DNA of 34,521 bases from Minisyncoccota bacterium (GCA_028711065.1 JAQTSY010000004.1:1-34521); one strand, 5' to 3'; positions 1-6,354 are shown, counted from the first letter of the stretch. Notes: generated by a model from the letters alone, not told the origin. Numbers and translations: made by a program.

Positions 1-60
1 AGATTCGAACTCTGACTACATGATCCCAAATCATGGATGCTACCGTTACACCACACCCCG
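1..60 (-). tRNA. tRNA-Pro (UGG), 3' end cut by the window edge
   Basis: Read on the minus strand the gene starts CGGGGTG, which is typical of bacterial tRNA-Pro. A D arm follows, then a five-pair anticodon stem (CATGA/TCATG) closing a seven-base loop TTTGGGA, so the anticodon is TGG. The T arm begins (GTTCGAATC) but the acceptor 3' strand lies outside the window. It decodes CCN proline codons. Confidence 0.9.
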
Positions 61-143
61 GTATAAATATTTCTCCAAAAATCAACTCGAAAATCTTATC
101 ACAGGAATTTTAAAAATCCTAATTCTCCTGTCTATTTTTATTG

Positions 144-182
144 TAAAGGACATTAAGATTTATAAAAGACATCTAAAGGACA
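144..182 (+). repeat. Three direct copies of TAAARGACA (iteron-like block 1)
   Basis: Exact copies of TAAARGACA start at 144, 163 and 174. The last two are 11 bp apart, one helical turn, and form a 22-bp unit (161-182) that recurs at 4011-4032 with 20 of 22 identical bases and the same 11-bp phase. The block lies upstream of the minus-strand tRNA-Pro and overlaps the end of yraN. Function is unknown. An initiator-protein or regulator binding site is an inference. Confidence 0.6.
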
Positions 183-604
183 ATATCATCCAATAGCTTT
201 ACATTCGCTATTTTCTTCTTCATATCCAGGAGAACAATAGCTACTAAAAATTCCCATTCTGGGTCATCATCCTCGTATTTCTCGAGAAGGTAGCTTTGCA
301 CTACCCTACCAAGCCTTTTAAGCTTCCAATCGTGGATATTTTCTTCGGGCCTATATTCATCATCTGTTACACCTTGGCCGGGCAGGCGTGGAACATCCTT
401 TGGACCGGATAGATTGATTTCACGTGAAACGGTCTTTACCTCAACAAAATAGAGCTTTTTGTCCTTATGAGCCACAATATCTATTTCTCCCCACTTCTTC
501 AGATAGTTTCGGCAGACAATGCTATATCCTTTTTTCTCTAGATATTTACAAGCAATATCCTCGCCCTTAATACCTATTGGATCTGCGAGATTGAGCCGTT
601 TCAC
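173..604 (-). CDS. yraN: YraN family (UPF0102) endonuclease-like protein
   Basis: This 143-residue protein has the UPF0102 pattern: a GEDIACKYLEKKGY helix near residue 14, then GEIDIV near residue 39 and FVEVKT near residue 53. The Glu-Asp-Glu-x-Lys residues match the restriction-endonuclease-like fold. Family members are about 115-130 residues, so it carries a modest insertion. The start is GTG at 602-604, six bases after the Nudix stop, with no Shine-Dalgarno, so translation probably depends on the upstream gene. The start codon lies inside a parS-like palindrome. The biochemical role of YraN is poorly known; a nuclease link to DNA or RNA processing is family inference. The GTG start is likely but an internal start cannot be excluded. 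Confidence 0.85.
   Translation of the reverse strand: MKRLNLADPIGIKGEDIACKYLEKKGYSIVCRNYLKKWGEIDIVAHKDKKLYFVEVKTVSREINLSGPKDVPRLPGQGVTDDEYRPEENIHDWKLKRLGRVVQSYLLEKYEDDDPEWEFLVAIVLLDMKKKIANVKLLDDIVL
417..430. promoter_or_regulatory. parS-like palindrome 1
   Basis: The site ATTTCACGTGAAAC matches the 14-bp core of the widely conserved parS consensus GTTNCACGTGNAAC at 13 positions. It lies inside yraN. ParB/Spo0J binds such sites near bacterial origins. No parB gene is in this window. Confidence 0.5.
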
Positions 605-611
605 GTGGAAC
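598..611. promoter_or_regulatory. parS-like palindrome 2
   Basis: GTTTCACGTGGAAC matches the parS core GTTNCACGTGNAAC at all 14 positions. It bridges the stop codon of the Nudix gene and the GTG start of yraN. A second near-match lies 181 bp away, and parS sites normally cluster near oriC. Confidence 0.6.
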
Positions 612-1030
612 TAATTTAACAGACCTTGATCTAGAATCTCTCGGACAAACATATCGAGCTCCTTCTCCGACTTCATATCTTCAATAGTCATCCATTTAAA
701 ATCCGTGCTTTCGGCATCAATTTTAGGCTCCCCCTCTATATTTGCAAGATAACTTATTCTCACAATATGTTTCCCGTGAACCCTCAATATGTCCTGTGCC
801 GTAAGGATTTTAGGTGTTTCGTGTAAAACAAGTCCTGTTTCTTCCAGTATTTCCCTCTTCAGATTGTCCAAGAGAGAACTTCCGGGATTGATTCTCCCGC
901 CTACAATATCCCAATTCCCCTTTATATCTTTGTATTTTTCAGATCTTCGTAGAAGAAGAAACTTCCCCTCTTTATTTTTCAGAAATGCTTTTACGCCAAC
1001 TTGTAGAGTTATGTCTTTTTGATCGGTCAT
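611..1030 (-). CDS. NUDIX hydrolase
   Basis: The 139-residue protein is a single Nudix domain of normal size. The Nudix box runs from G45 to L67 and ends REILEETGL, so the metal-binding Glu residues are present. The Glu expected seven residues into the box (Gx5E) is Ser51, a deviation that also occurs in active subfamilies. Such enzymes split nucleoside diphosphates linked to another group; the substrate cannot be told here. It starts at ATG and precedes yraN by six bases, so the two are an operon read away from the AT-rich region at 1031-1160. No Shine-Dalgarno is visible. Confidence 0.9.
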   Translation of the reverse strand: MTDQKDITLQVGVKAFLKNKEGKFLLLRRSEKYKDIKGNWDIVGGRINPGSSLLDNLKREILEETGLVLHETPKILTAQDILRVHGKHIVRISYLANIEGEPKIDAESTDFKWMTIEDMKSEKELDMFVREILDQGLLN

Positions 1031-1318
1031 ATATGTTACTTAAGAAACATTTACCGCTTATCGGACTGAAATTTTGTGTCTTTTTGTAAAATATCTATAT
1101 TTATAGGCTTATTTTAAATAAAAGACCAAATTTTTTCACTTTTTTAAAGCTGTCTTTTATGCACACAATCCACAGACTTATCCACAGTTACACGTTAAAT
1201 ACCTATATTTTGAGCCATTTTGGTATTTCACTTTCTTTCCAAAAAGGACAGGGGTTCAGAGACATTAAGAGGAGTACTTACGCCGTTCGAGAAGGGAAGT
1301 CATTACAAACTTTTACTG
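1031..1318. other. Gene-free AT-rich region with DnaA boxes: oriC candidate
   Basis: No credible gene lies here. By hand count 1031-1160 is about 23% G+C, and 1071-1160 about 19%, in a window that is clearly richer elsewhere. At its right edge three DnaA-box-like 9-mers follow on one strand: TTATGCACA (1157), CAATCCACA (1166) and TTATCCACA (1178). TAAARGACA-like motifs occur at 1077, 1119, 1151 and 1242. A low-GC stretch beside clustered DnaA boxes is the usual plan of a bacterial unwinding element. Two parS-like sites lie 420-740 bp to the left. That it is the chromosomal origin is an inference. Confidence 0.5.
1157..1186 (+). promoter_or_regulatory. DnaA box cluster
   Basis: TTATGCACA (1157-1165) and TTATCCACA (1178-1186) both fit the DnaA consensus TTWTNCACA exactly. 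CAATCCACA (1166-1174) abuts the first and matches TTATCCACA at 7 of 9 positions. All point the same way. The first box overlaps a minus-strand TAAAAGACA copy at 1151-1159. Confidence 0.6.
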
Positions 1319-1389
1319 TGCGGGTACCGGGAATCGAACCCGAATCTGAATCTTGGCAAGATCCTGTTCTACCATTAAACCATACCCGC
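1319..1389 (-). tRNA. tRNA-Gly (GCC)
   Basis: A complete 71-nt cloverleaf is read on the minus strand. Acceptor strands GCGGGTA and TACCCGC pair fully, the anticodon loop is TTGCCAA (anticodon GCC), and the T arm is CGGGTTCGATTCCCG. The discriminator is A and the next bases are CAG, so CCA is not encoded and must be added by the enzyme encoded nearby. The 5' part of the gene overlaps the last 15 bases of the upstream HTH/LAGLIDADG-like ORF. Confidence 0.95.
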
Positions 1390-2064
1390 ATTATATTTTT
1401 CTTCTATCAAATCGATAGCTATCAAATTCATCCAAATCAGAATTTTTCGCTTTAAGTATGTACTAGAAATTCCAATACTGCAAACTCCATGAGACAGTTT
1501 CCGTGTCTTATGCTTACCTTTGATGACAATACTCTTAGTAAAATCCTCTTGTTTTAAGCCCGTATTACTAATCCAGAATGTCTTGCACTCTTTTTCCTTC
1601 AGTTCGGGATAGAGCAGTAGCCAGGCCCTGATTTTGGGGGAAGAGAAACCACAAATTTTCTTTAGAAAATCAAGAAATACTTTGATCATAAGAGGGTCAG
1701 AATTGGCTATTGAGCATCTATCTTTTGAAAGTTTATTGCCTTCACCCCAATAAATCATCATCCCCGCTAGGAAAAGAGGGTGGTATTTGAGTTTTTCAAA
1801 CTCTTCAGTTGCTTCATTTTCAGCTTCTTTGTAGAGCTTCTCGAGATTTTCACCTCGAATTTTATTCAATTCTTTGATCCTTATGGTCGATTTCCCTTGA
1901 GCATTCGAAGCCAGACGAAAAGCAATCTTATTAGACCATTTTTGATCCCTGAACCACTCTGAGAGTGTACTCTTCGGAACTCTAATAAGACTTCTGATCT
2001 CATTATAGCTTTTGCCTTTAGCCCTAAGTGCAAATACTTTTTCTTTGTCTTTTCTCATATACAT
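1375..2064 (-). CDS. HTH protein with a LAGLIDADG-like domain, running into tRNA-Gly
   Basis: The 229-residue protein starts with a resolvase-like helix-turn-helix (residues about 5-40, KGKSYNEIRSL...STLSEWF). The middle has FLAGMMIYWGEGNK, which resembles the first LAGLIDADG helix of homing endonucleases and related WhiA-like proteins, followed by SIANSDPLMIKVFLDFL, a typical continuation. A DNA-binding or homing-endonuclease-like role is inferred; nuclease activity is not shown. A TGATATACT extended -10 lies four bases before the ATG at 2064 and ten before an in-frame ATG at 2058, so either start gives an almost leaderless mRNA. The coding end (EKYNAGMV) is made of tRNA-Gly sequence, suggesting the element sits against or inserted at the tRNA gene. 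Confidence 0.75.
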   Translation of the reverse strand: MYMRKDKEKVFALRAKGKSYNEIRSLIRVPKSTLSEWFRDQKWSNKIAFRLASNAQGKSTIRIKELNKIRGENLEKLYKEAENEATEEFEKLKYHPLFLAGMMIYWGEGNKLSKDRCSIANSDPLMIKVFLDFLKKICGFSSPKIRAWLLLYPELKEKECKTFWISNTGLKQEDFTKSIVIKGKHKTRKLSHGVCSIGISSTYLKRKILIWMNLIAIDLIEEKYNAGMV

Positions 2065-2068
2065 TTTA

Positions 2069-2074
2069 AGTATA
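2069..2074 (-). promoter_or_regulatory. -10 box TATACT of the HTH/LAGLIDADG-like gene
   Basis: The minus strand shows TGATATACT, an extended -10 element, ending four bases before ATG 2064 and ten before ATG 2058. No clear -35 is seen. Confidence 0.55.
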
Positions 2075-2096
2075 TCACGGGAGTTCGATTTCTTGG

Positions 2097-2105
2097 TGTG
2101 GATAA
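2097..2105 (-). promoter_or_regulatory. DnaA box (perfect)
   Basis: TGTGGATAA is the exact reverse complement of TTATCCACA. It lies between the HTH ORF and tRNA-Arg, about 0.9 kb from the main DnaA box cluster and in opposite orientation. Confidence 0.5.
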
Positions 2106-2135
2106 TTTATCAAATTTACCGTATGATGAGGCAAC

Positions 2136-2207
2136 GCACCCATAGTGAAATGGATATCACACCGGTCTTCGGAACCGTTATTGGGGGTTCGAATCCCTCT
2201 GGGTGCA
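2136..2207 (+). tRNA. tRNA-Arg (UCG)
   Basis: A complete 72-nt cloverleaf: acceptor GCACCCA/TGGGTGC, D stem GTGA/TCAC, anticodon loop CTTCGGA with T33 and anticodon TCG, T arm GGGGGTTCGAATCCCTC. One mismatch occurs at the base of the anticodon stem. No CCA is encoded. The cca start codon follows 12 bases after the tRNA, so one transcript probably carries both and tRNA 3' processing would create the cca mRNA 5' end. Confidence 0.93.
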
Positions 2208-2219
2208 CAAACTTAGCTC

Positions 2220-3746
2220 ATGAAGCTACTCCACAACCAACATTTTGAGATCCCGAAAGAGATCATGAATGTACTCGAAACGCTCGAAAAGAGCGGCTTT
2301 GAGGCTTTTATTGTGGGTGGCTGCGTACGCGGACTCCTTACTGGCTTCAAACCTCGCGATTGGGACGTCACCACAAACGCGACTCCGGAAGAAATCATAA
2401 AGCTATTTCCAAAAACATTTTACGAAAATACATACGGCACCGTCGGCGTAGTGAATGAAGATGTCTCTACTCGAACAGAAGAGGGGATTCCTGATGAGAC
2501 ATTGCGCGTCGTAGAGGTTACTCCATATCGTCTCGAGTCAACTTATTCTGACAACAGACGACCTGATGCCGTGACGTTCAGCAAAAATATTGAAGATGAT
2601 TTAAAGCGACGAGATTTCACCATAAACGCAATCGCGCTTTCTGTGAAAAAAGCTGGAACAAAGCTCGAAGAAAAAATTATTGATCCGCACAGAGGAATTA
2701 CAGACATCGAAATGAAAATACTGCGAACAGTAGGGAAGAGCGAAGACAGATTTGGAGAAGATGCGCTTCGCATTCTTCGTGCTGTACGAATCTCTACAGA
2801 AACAGGATTCGAGATCGAAAAAGAAACTGAAATGGGAATTCGAAAATGCGCTCCGCTTCTCGCAAAAATTTCCAAAGAAAGAATCCGAGATGAGTTTGTA
2901 AAAATCCTTATGTCCAAAGAGCCGATGAAAGGCATAATTATGGCTCAAAATATGGGTATTTTAAAATATATCGTTCCTGAGCTCGAGATGGGAATCGGAG
3001 TTGCGCAAAACCAAGCCCACGCATTTGATGTCTGGACACATCTTCTCAAATCACTTCAGCACGCGGCAGATAAAAATTGGTCTCTTGAAATCCGTCTTTC
3101 TGCGCTCCTTCATGACATTGGAAAACCAGAAAGCAAACGACAGCCCGCTGATAAAAAAGATCCCACATTCTACGGCCACGAAGTGATCGGCGCTCGCATG
3201 ACAAAAAAAATTCTCGAAAATTTAAAGTTCTCAAATAAAATAATTGAGAAAGTGACGCTTCTTGTGCGATGGCATATGTTTTTCTCCGACACGGAACAGA
3301 TCACGCTTTCAGCGGTGCGAAGAATGGTTGCGAATGTCGGCAAAGAAAACATCTGGGACCTCATGAATGTCCGCGCATGCGATAGGATTGGGACTGGTAG
3401 ACCAAAAGAAAGCCCGTATCGACTCCGAAAATATAAATCAATGATCGAGGAAGCGATGAGGGATCCGATCTCTGTCACGATGCTCAAGATTGATGGAAAT
3501 AAAATTATTGAAGTCACAAAAACACCTGCAGGACCAAAAGTGGGCTTTATTCTTCATGCTTTGCTTGAAGAAGTGCTCGACGACCCAAAGCTCAATACAG
3601 AGGAATATCTGGAGGAAAAGGCCAAAAAACTCATTACTTTATCTGAAGAAGAATTGAAAAAACTGGGGAAACTTGGCGTTGCAAAAAAAGAAGCTCTCGA
3701 AGAAAAAGAGAAGGAAGAAATACGCAAAAAACACTGGGTAAAATAA
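2220..3746 (+). CDS. cca: CCA-adding tRNA nucleotidyltransferase with HD domain
   Basis: The 508-residue enzyme adds or repairs the 3' CCA of tRNAs using CTP and ATP. The head holds the nucleotidyltransferase signature: GGCVRG at 33-38 and the metal-binding D47-x-D49 in PRDWDV. RRDFTINAIAL (130-140) and EDALRILRAVR (180-190) follow, as in class II enzymes. An HD domain has HD at 298-299 and another conserved His near 320, as in enzymes with phosphohydrolase activity. The last 60 or so residues are a charged Lys/Glu-rich tail longer than usual. The start ATG follows tRNA-Arg by 12 bases and no Shine-Dalgarno is present. Both intact tRNAs in the window lack encoded CCA, so the enzyme is needed for their synthesis, not only repair. 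Confidence 0.97.
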   Translation: MKLLHNQHFEIPKEIMNVLETLEKSGFEAFIVGGCVRGLLTGFKPRDWDVTTNATPEEIIKLFPKTFYENTYGTVGVVNEDVSTRTEEGIPDETLRVVEVTPYRLESTYSDNRRPDAVTFSKNIEDDLKRRDFTINAIALSVKKAGTKLEEKIIDPHRGITDIEMKILRTVGKSEDRFGEDALRILRAVRISTETGFEIEKETEMGIRKCAPLLAKISKERIRDEFVKILMSKEPMKGIIMAQNMGILKYIVPELEMGIGVAQNQAHAFDVWTHLLKSLQHAADKNWSLEIRLSALLHDIGKPESKRQPADKKDPTFYGHEVIGARMTKKILENLKFSNKIIEKVTLLVRWHMFFSDTEQITLSAVRRMVANVGKENIWDLMNVRACDRIGTGRPKESPYRLRKYKSMIEEAMRDPISVTMLKIDGNKIIEVTKTPAGPKVGFILHALLEEVLDDPKLNTEEYLEEKAKKLITLSEEELKKLGKLGVAKKEALEEKEKEEIRKKHWVK

Positions 3747-3828
3747 AAAAAAGACAATCGAAAACCGCCTTCACGATAATAAATGTTGTAAAGACGGTTT
3801 CGTGAAAAGTGTATTTCTATTCGTTAAA

Positions 3829-4006
3829 ATGAGAATACCCGCATTGAAGTTAAGCCAAAATATATTGGCTAATTTGGGGTCTTTCTTTCATATTTGAATT
3901 TGAAAACGCTTTTCAAAAGGCATTAGAGAGAGTAAATGCCTGTTTCAAGGAACTGGATCAAAATGTAAAGCCTCGGCGATATAAATTGATTCCGGGTAAA
4001 TTGTAG
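3829..4006 (+). pseudogene. Possible frameshifted small ORF remnant
   Basis: Frame 1 from ATG 3829 reads 22 residues (MRIPALKLSQNILANLGSFF...) to a stop at 3895-3897. A second frame continues with a coding-like 36-residue stretch (FENAFQKALERV...KPRRYKLIPGKL) to a stop at 4004-4006. Joining them needs one frameshift. The second part has a plausible basic, helix-rich composition but no start codon. No family is recognised, and chance remains quite possible. Confidence 0.25.
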
Positions 4007-4010
4007 CATC

Positions 4011-4068
4011 TATAAAAGACACGTAAAGGACACTTATCCACAACGATGTCCTTTATAAAGGACATCGT
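4011..4068. repeat. Iteron-like block 2 with DnaA box and 26-bp palindrome
   Basis: Two direct TAAARGACA copies (4013 and 4024, 11 bp apart) form the second copy of the 22-bp unit seen at 161-182. A perfect DnaA box TTATCCACA (4034-4042) abuts them. Immediately next is a perfect 26-bp palindrome (4043-4068, half-site ACGATGTCCTTTA) whose arms are two more TAAAGGACA copies facing apart. The palindrome could fold as a terminator between convergent genes, but it is AT-rich, has no U-tract, and its motif is shared with block 1, so a protein-binding site is more likely. Confidence 0.6.
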
Positions 4069-4089
4069 CAAAAATCCAATAGAATAGGC

Positions 4090-4884
4090 TTACTTTAGGG
4101 TTATTGAAACGGGGCAATGATCTGACCCCATGACTTCAGGGAGGATTTCAGCCCTCTTTACTTTATCTTTCAATCCCGATGAAACAAGTATGTAGTCTAT
4201 TCTCCAGCCCACATTTCGAGCCCGAGCATTGGCGAAGTGTGACCACCAGGTGTAGAAACCGTTCCCTTCGTGAGACATTCTGAACGTGTCGACAAATCCA
4301 GCGTCAATGAAAGCCTGAAAACCTGCTCGTTCCTCTTTGGTGAAACCCTTCAGTCCCTCGTTTTCTTTCGGCCGGGCCAAGTCATCGGGAGTATGAGCGA
4401 CATTCAGATCTCCGCAGAAAATCACAGGCTTTTTCTTCTCAAGACTCTTGCAATATGCAAGAAATGCTGGATCCCATTGCTTGTGCCGGAGGGGGATTCG
4501 ACTCAAATCATCCTTGGCATTGGGGGTGTAGACGGTAACGATATAAAAATCTTTGTATTCAGCCATAATGACGCGCCCTTCGGTTCGAGGATCGCCATAA
4601 TTATCTGCACAAAGGCCAAATTTCTCGGCAATTACTTCCGGGAGGCCGTTTGCTATAGAAAGAGGTTTTGTCTTGGTAAAGATGGCAGTACCGGAATATC
4701 CTTTCTTTACAGCCGAATTCCAGTATTCTTCATATTGAGGCAAATCTACCGGAGATTCGTGCTCTTGCGCTTTTGTTTCTTGCAAACACAAGATATCCGG
4801 ATCATATTTTTCGATAAACGGAAGAAAAAGCCCTTTTTTGACAACAGCTCGTATACCATTCACGTTCCAAGAAATGATTTTCAT
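4090..4884 (-). CDS. xth: Exodeoxyribonuclease III (AP endonuclease)
   Basis: The 264-residue protein is a full-length member of the exonuclease III family. It shows the N-terminal WNVNGIRA with N7, the metal ligand E36 in CLQETKA, Y119 in VYTPNA, the GDLNVAH loop with D159 and N161, GWRIDYIL near 227, and the C-terminal SDHCPV with catalytic D255-H256. It cuts DNA at abasic sites and trims 3' blocked ends in base excision repair. A TGCTATAGT extended -10 ends six bases before the ATG, so its mRNA should be leaderless. It follows the Xer gene on the same strand with a 38-bp gap but has its own promoter. Confidence 0.96.
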   Translation of the reverse strand: MKIISWNVNGIRAVVKKGLFLPFIEKYDPDILCLQETKAQEHESPVDLPQYEEYWNSAVKKGYSGTAIFTKTKPLSIANGLPEVIAEKFGLCADNYGDPRTEGRVIMAEYKDFYIVTVYTPNAKDDLSRIPLRHKQWDPAFLAYCKSLEKKKPVIFCGDLNVAHTPDDLARPKENEGLKGFTKEERAGFQAFIDAGFVDTFRMSHEGNGFYTWWSHFANARARNVGWRIDYILVSSGLKDKVKRAEILPEVMGSDHCPVSITLK

Positions 4885-4890
4885 GGAAGT

Positions 4891-4896
4891 ACTATA
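4891..4896 (-). promoter_or_regulatory. -10 box TATAGT of xth
   Basis: The minus strand shows TGC-TATAGT, an extended -10, with six bases (ACTTCC) before the xth ATG. The predicted transcription start falls on or next to the start codon. Confidence 0.6.
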
Positions 4897-4922
4897 GCAT
4901 TTTTAAAAAGTTTTTCAGTTTC

Positions 4923-5858
4923 CTAGTTTCGCTTCTTATCATGAAACTGCTTGTGAATGTCGTGGAGATGTTTGTCGGTCATATGCGTGTAGATCTGCGT
5001 CGTACTTATGTTTGAATGCCCCAAAAGCATCTGTACGGAGCGCAAATCAGCCCCATTTTGCAATAAATCAGTTGCGAAGCTGTGACGCAAGCTATGAGGA
5101 GTGACCTTTTTCGAGACTCCAGCTTTGATCGCATAGTGTTTCACCAATCGTTCCACCGAACGAGAAGAGAGCTGCATCCCTTTATTTTTTCTATCGATCT
5201 TCCCGAATCCTCGCTCTTCTATTTGGGTAAAAAGGGAATCGTCCATATCTTTTCTTTTTTTGAGATATTTTTGGAGCATCTCTTTGGCAGTCTTTGAGAG
5301 AAACACCACTCGCACTTTCTCTCCTTTTCCTCGGACAGAGAATTCGTCTCGGCTAATATCCAAATCCCGAGGAAGTTTGCAAAGTTCTGACACTCGAAGG
5401 CCGGTAGAAAAGAGCATTTCAAGAATAGCTCGGTCTCGAAGCTGTTTGAGACTATCGCCCTCTGCCGCTTTCAGTACGCGAGAAAGTTCTTCGGAAGAAA
5501 TGGTATCGATTGAGCGTTCCGGCACCTTTGCAAGCTCGATTCTGTCTGGAGAGAGGGAAGGAATGCCACGGTAGACCAAGTATTTCAGAAATGAACGCAG
5601 AGCGATGAGATAATAGTTCTGGGTTTTCTTTTTCAGCGTGTCAGAATCGCCACGGGTCGGTTTTGCACTCTGCCGATTGAGCCAAAGCCGGAATTCCCGC
5701 ACAGCAGAATCAGTAATGTCGGTTGGTTTTTTCAGTTTCGAATACTGAAGAAAGCGAGTTAAATAGCGCTCATAGTTTTCAACGGTCTTTTTGCTTCGCC
5801 CCTTGTCAATTTCAACGTATTGGAGGAATTCTTTCTTTAATTCATCGAGATTTGCCAT
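4923..5858 (-). CDS. Xer-type tyrosine recombinase (XerC/XerD/XerA family)
   Basis: The protein has an N-terminal SAM-like core-binding domain and a C-terminal catalytic domain. Counting from the longer ORF, the catalytic set is complete: R161 (TGLRVSEL), K184 (RGKGEK), H261 and R264 (HSLRHSF), H287 (LLGHSNISTT) and the nucleophile Y296 (IYTHMT). I use ATG 5858 (311 residues) instead of the track's TTG 5876, because a TACAAT -10 box lies six bases upstream of the ATG and overlaps the six extra codons. Only one Xer is visible, so it may act alone on dif-like sites to resolve chromosome dimers. An integrase role is less likely, as no element borders are seen. Confidence 0.93.
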   Translation of the reverse strand: MANLDELKKEFLQYVEIDKGRSKKTVENYERYLTRFLQYSKLKKPTDITDSAVREFRLWLNRQSAKPTRGDSDTLKKKTQNYYLIALRSFLKYLVYRGIPSLSPDRIELAKVPERSIDTISSEELSRVLKAAEGDSLKQLRDRAILEMLFSTGLRVSELCKLPRDLDISRDEFSVRGKGEKVRVVFLSKTAKEMLQKYLKKRKDMDDSLFTQIEERGFGKIDRKNKGMQLSSRSVERLVKHYAIKAGVSKKVTPHSLRHSFATDLLQNGADLRSVQMLLGHSNISTTQIYTHMTDKHLHDIHKQFHDKKRN

Positions 5859-5864
5859 ACCTTT

Positions 5865-5870
5865 ATTGTA
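5865..5870 (-). promoter_or_regulatory. -10 box TACAAT of the Xer recombinase gene
   Basis: TACAAT on the minus strand is followed by six bases (AAAGGT) and the ATG at 5858, giving a predicted leaderless mRNA. It supports the shorter start. Confidence 0.55.
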
Positions 5871-5935
5871 CACCAATGTCGCACAATATTATCTGTGGAA
5901 AGACTCGTTTTTTGGCCTAGAACAGGGGGAGGGGC

Positions 5936-5967
5936 TTGCATTAAATCAGGTTTCGTGATACCATACT
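5936..5967 (+). promoter_or_regulatory. rpsO promoter
   Basis: A -35-like TTGCAT (5936-5941) is followed after 17 bp by TGA-TACCAT (extended -10, 5959-5964). An overlapping CATACT (5962-5967) sits six bases before ATG 5974. Either choice leaves a leader of at most a few bases. Confidence 0.5.
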
Positions 5968-5973
5968 AGGACC

Positions 5974-6246
5974 ATGTTAACAAAGACAAAGAAACAGCGG
6001 GTAATGAAAGAAACACGGATCCACGATAAGGACACCGGTTCTCCTGAAGTACAGATCGCGCTTCTCACGAAGAGAATTGCTGAATTGGCAGGACATTTGA
6101 AGAAACACCAGAAGGACAACCACTCACGACGAGGGCTTCTCCAGATGGTAGCAGACAGACAGACTCACATGGCATATCTTTTGAAGAAAAATCCAAAGAG
6201 ACACTCTGCAATCCTCAAACATCTCGATATCAAGAAGGCTAAATAA
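5974..6246 (+). CDS. rpsO: 30S ribosomal protein S15
   Basis: The 90-residue protein is a full-length S15 with the family signature HDKDTGSPEVQIALLT, the central LAGHLKKHQKDNHSRRGLL and the C-terminal helix. S15 binds the three-way junction of 16S rRNA early in small-subunit assembly. It has its own promoter with almost no leader, so the classical S15-binding 5' UTR of other bacteria appears absent. A strong terminator follows directly, so it is monocistronic here. In many bacteria pnp follows rpsO; here two other genes intervene. Confidence 0.98.
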   Translation: MLTKTKKQRVMKETRIHDKDTGSPEVQIALLTKRIAELAGHLKKHQKDNHSRRGLLQMVADRQTHMAYLLKKNPKRHSAILKHLDIKKAK

Positions 6247-6274
6247 AAATAACCCCTTCTCGGGGTTATTTTTT
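6245..6274 (+). terminator. rpsO intrinsic terminator
   Basis: A 12-bp stem (AAAAATAACCCC with GGGGTTATTTTT) closes a TTCTC loop and ends in a T-tract. It overlaps the rpsO stop codon. Confidence 0.9.
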
Positions 6275-6354
6275 ACTCCAGTTTCAATAAGTCGGTCGAT
6301 TTCGTCTTTCAGCATGGAAGCAGTATACTTTTTATACGTAATAATTAATTTTAT

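Larger units (their letters stand above)
3747..4089. other. Intergenic region between convergent genes cca and xth
   Basis: These 343 bp lie between two gene ends, so no promoter is expected. They contain a possible decayed small ORF (3829-4006), a small AGCCAA/TTGGCT hairpin near 3854-3870, and at the right end a compact block of TAAARGACA repeats, a DnaA box and a perfect palindrome (4011-4068). No intact gene is recognised. Confidence 0.6.

Noticed and set aside
1159-1455. 98-codon plus-strand ORF across the origin-like region
   Set aside because: It runs through the DnaA boxes and antisense through tRNA-Gly, and its product has no protein-like pattern.
4043-4068. Palindrome as a simple bidirectional terminator of cca and xth
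   Set aside because: It has no loop, no U-tract and is AT-rich, and its arms are copies of the motif found at 144-182. Kept as a binding-site candidate.
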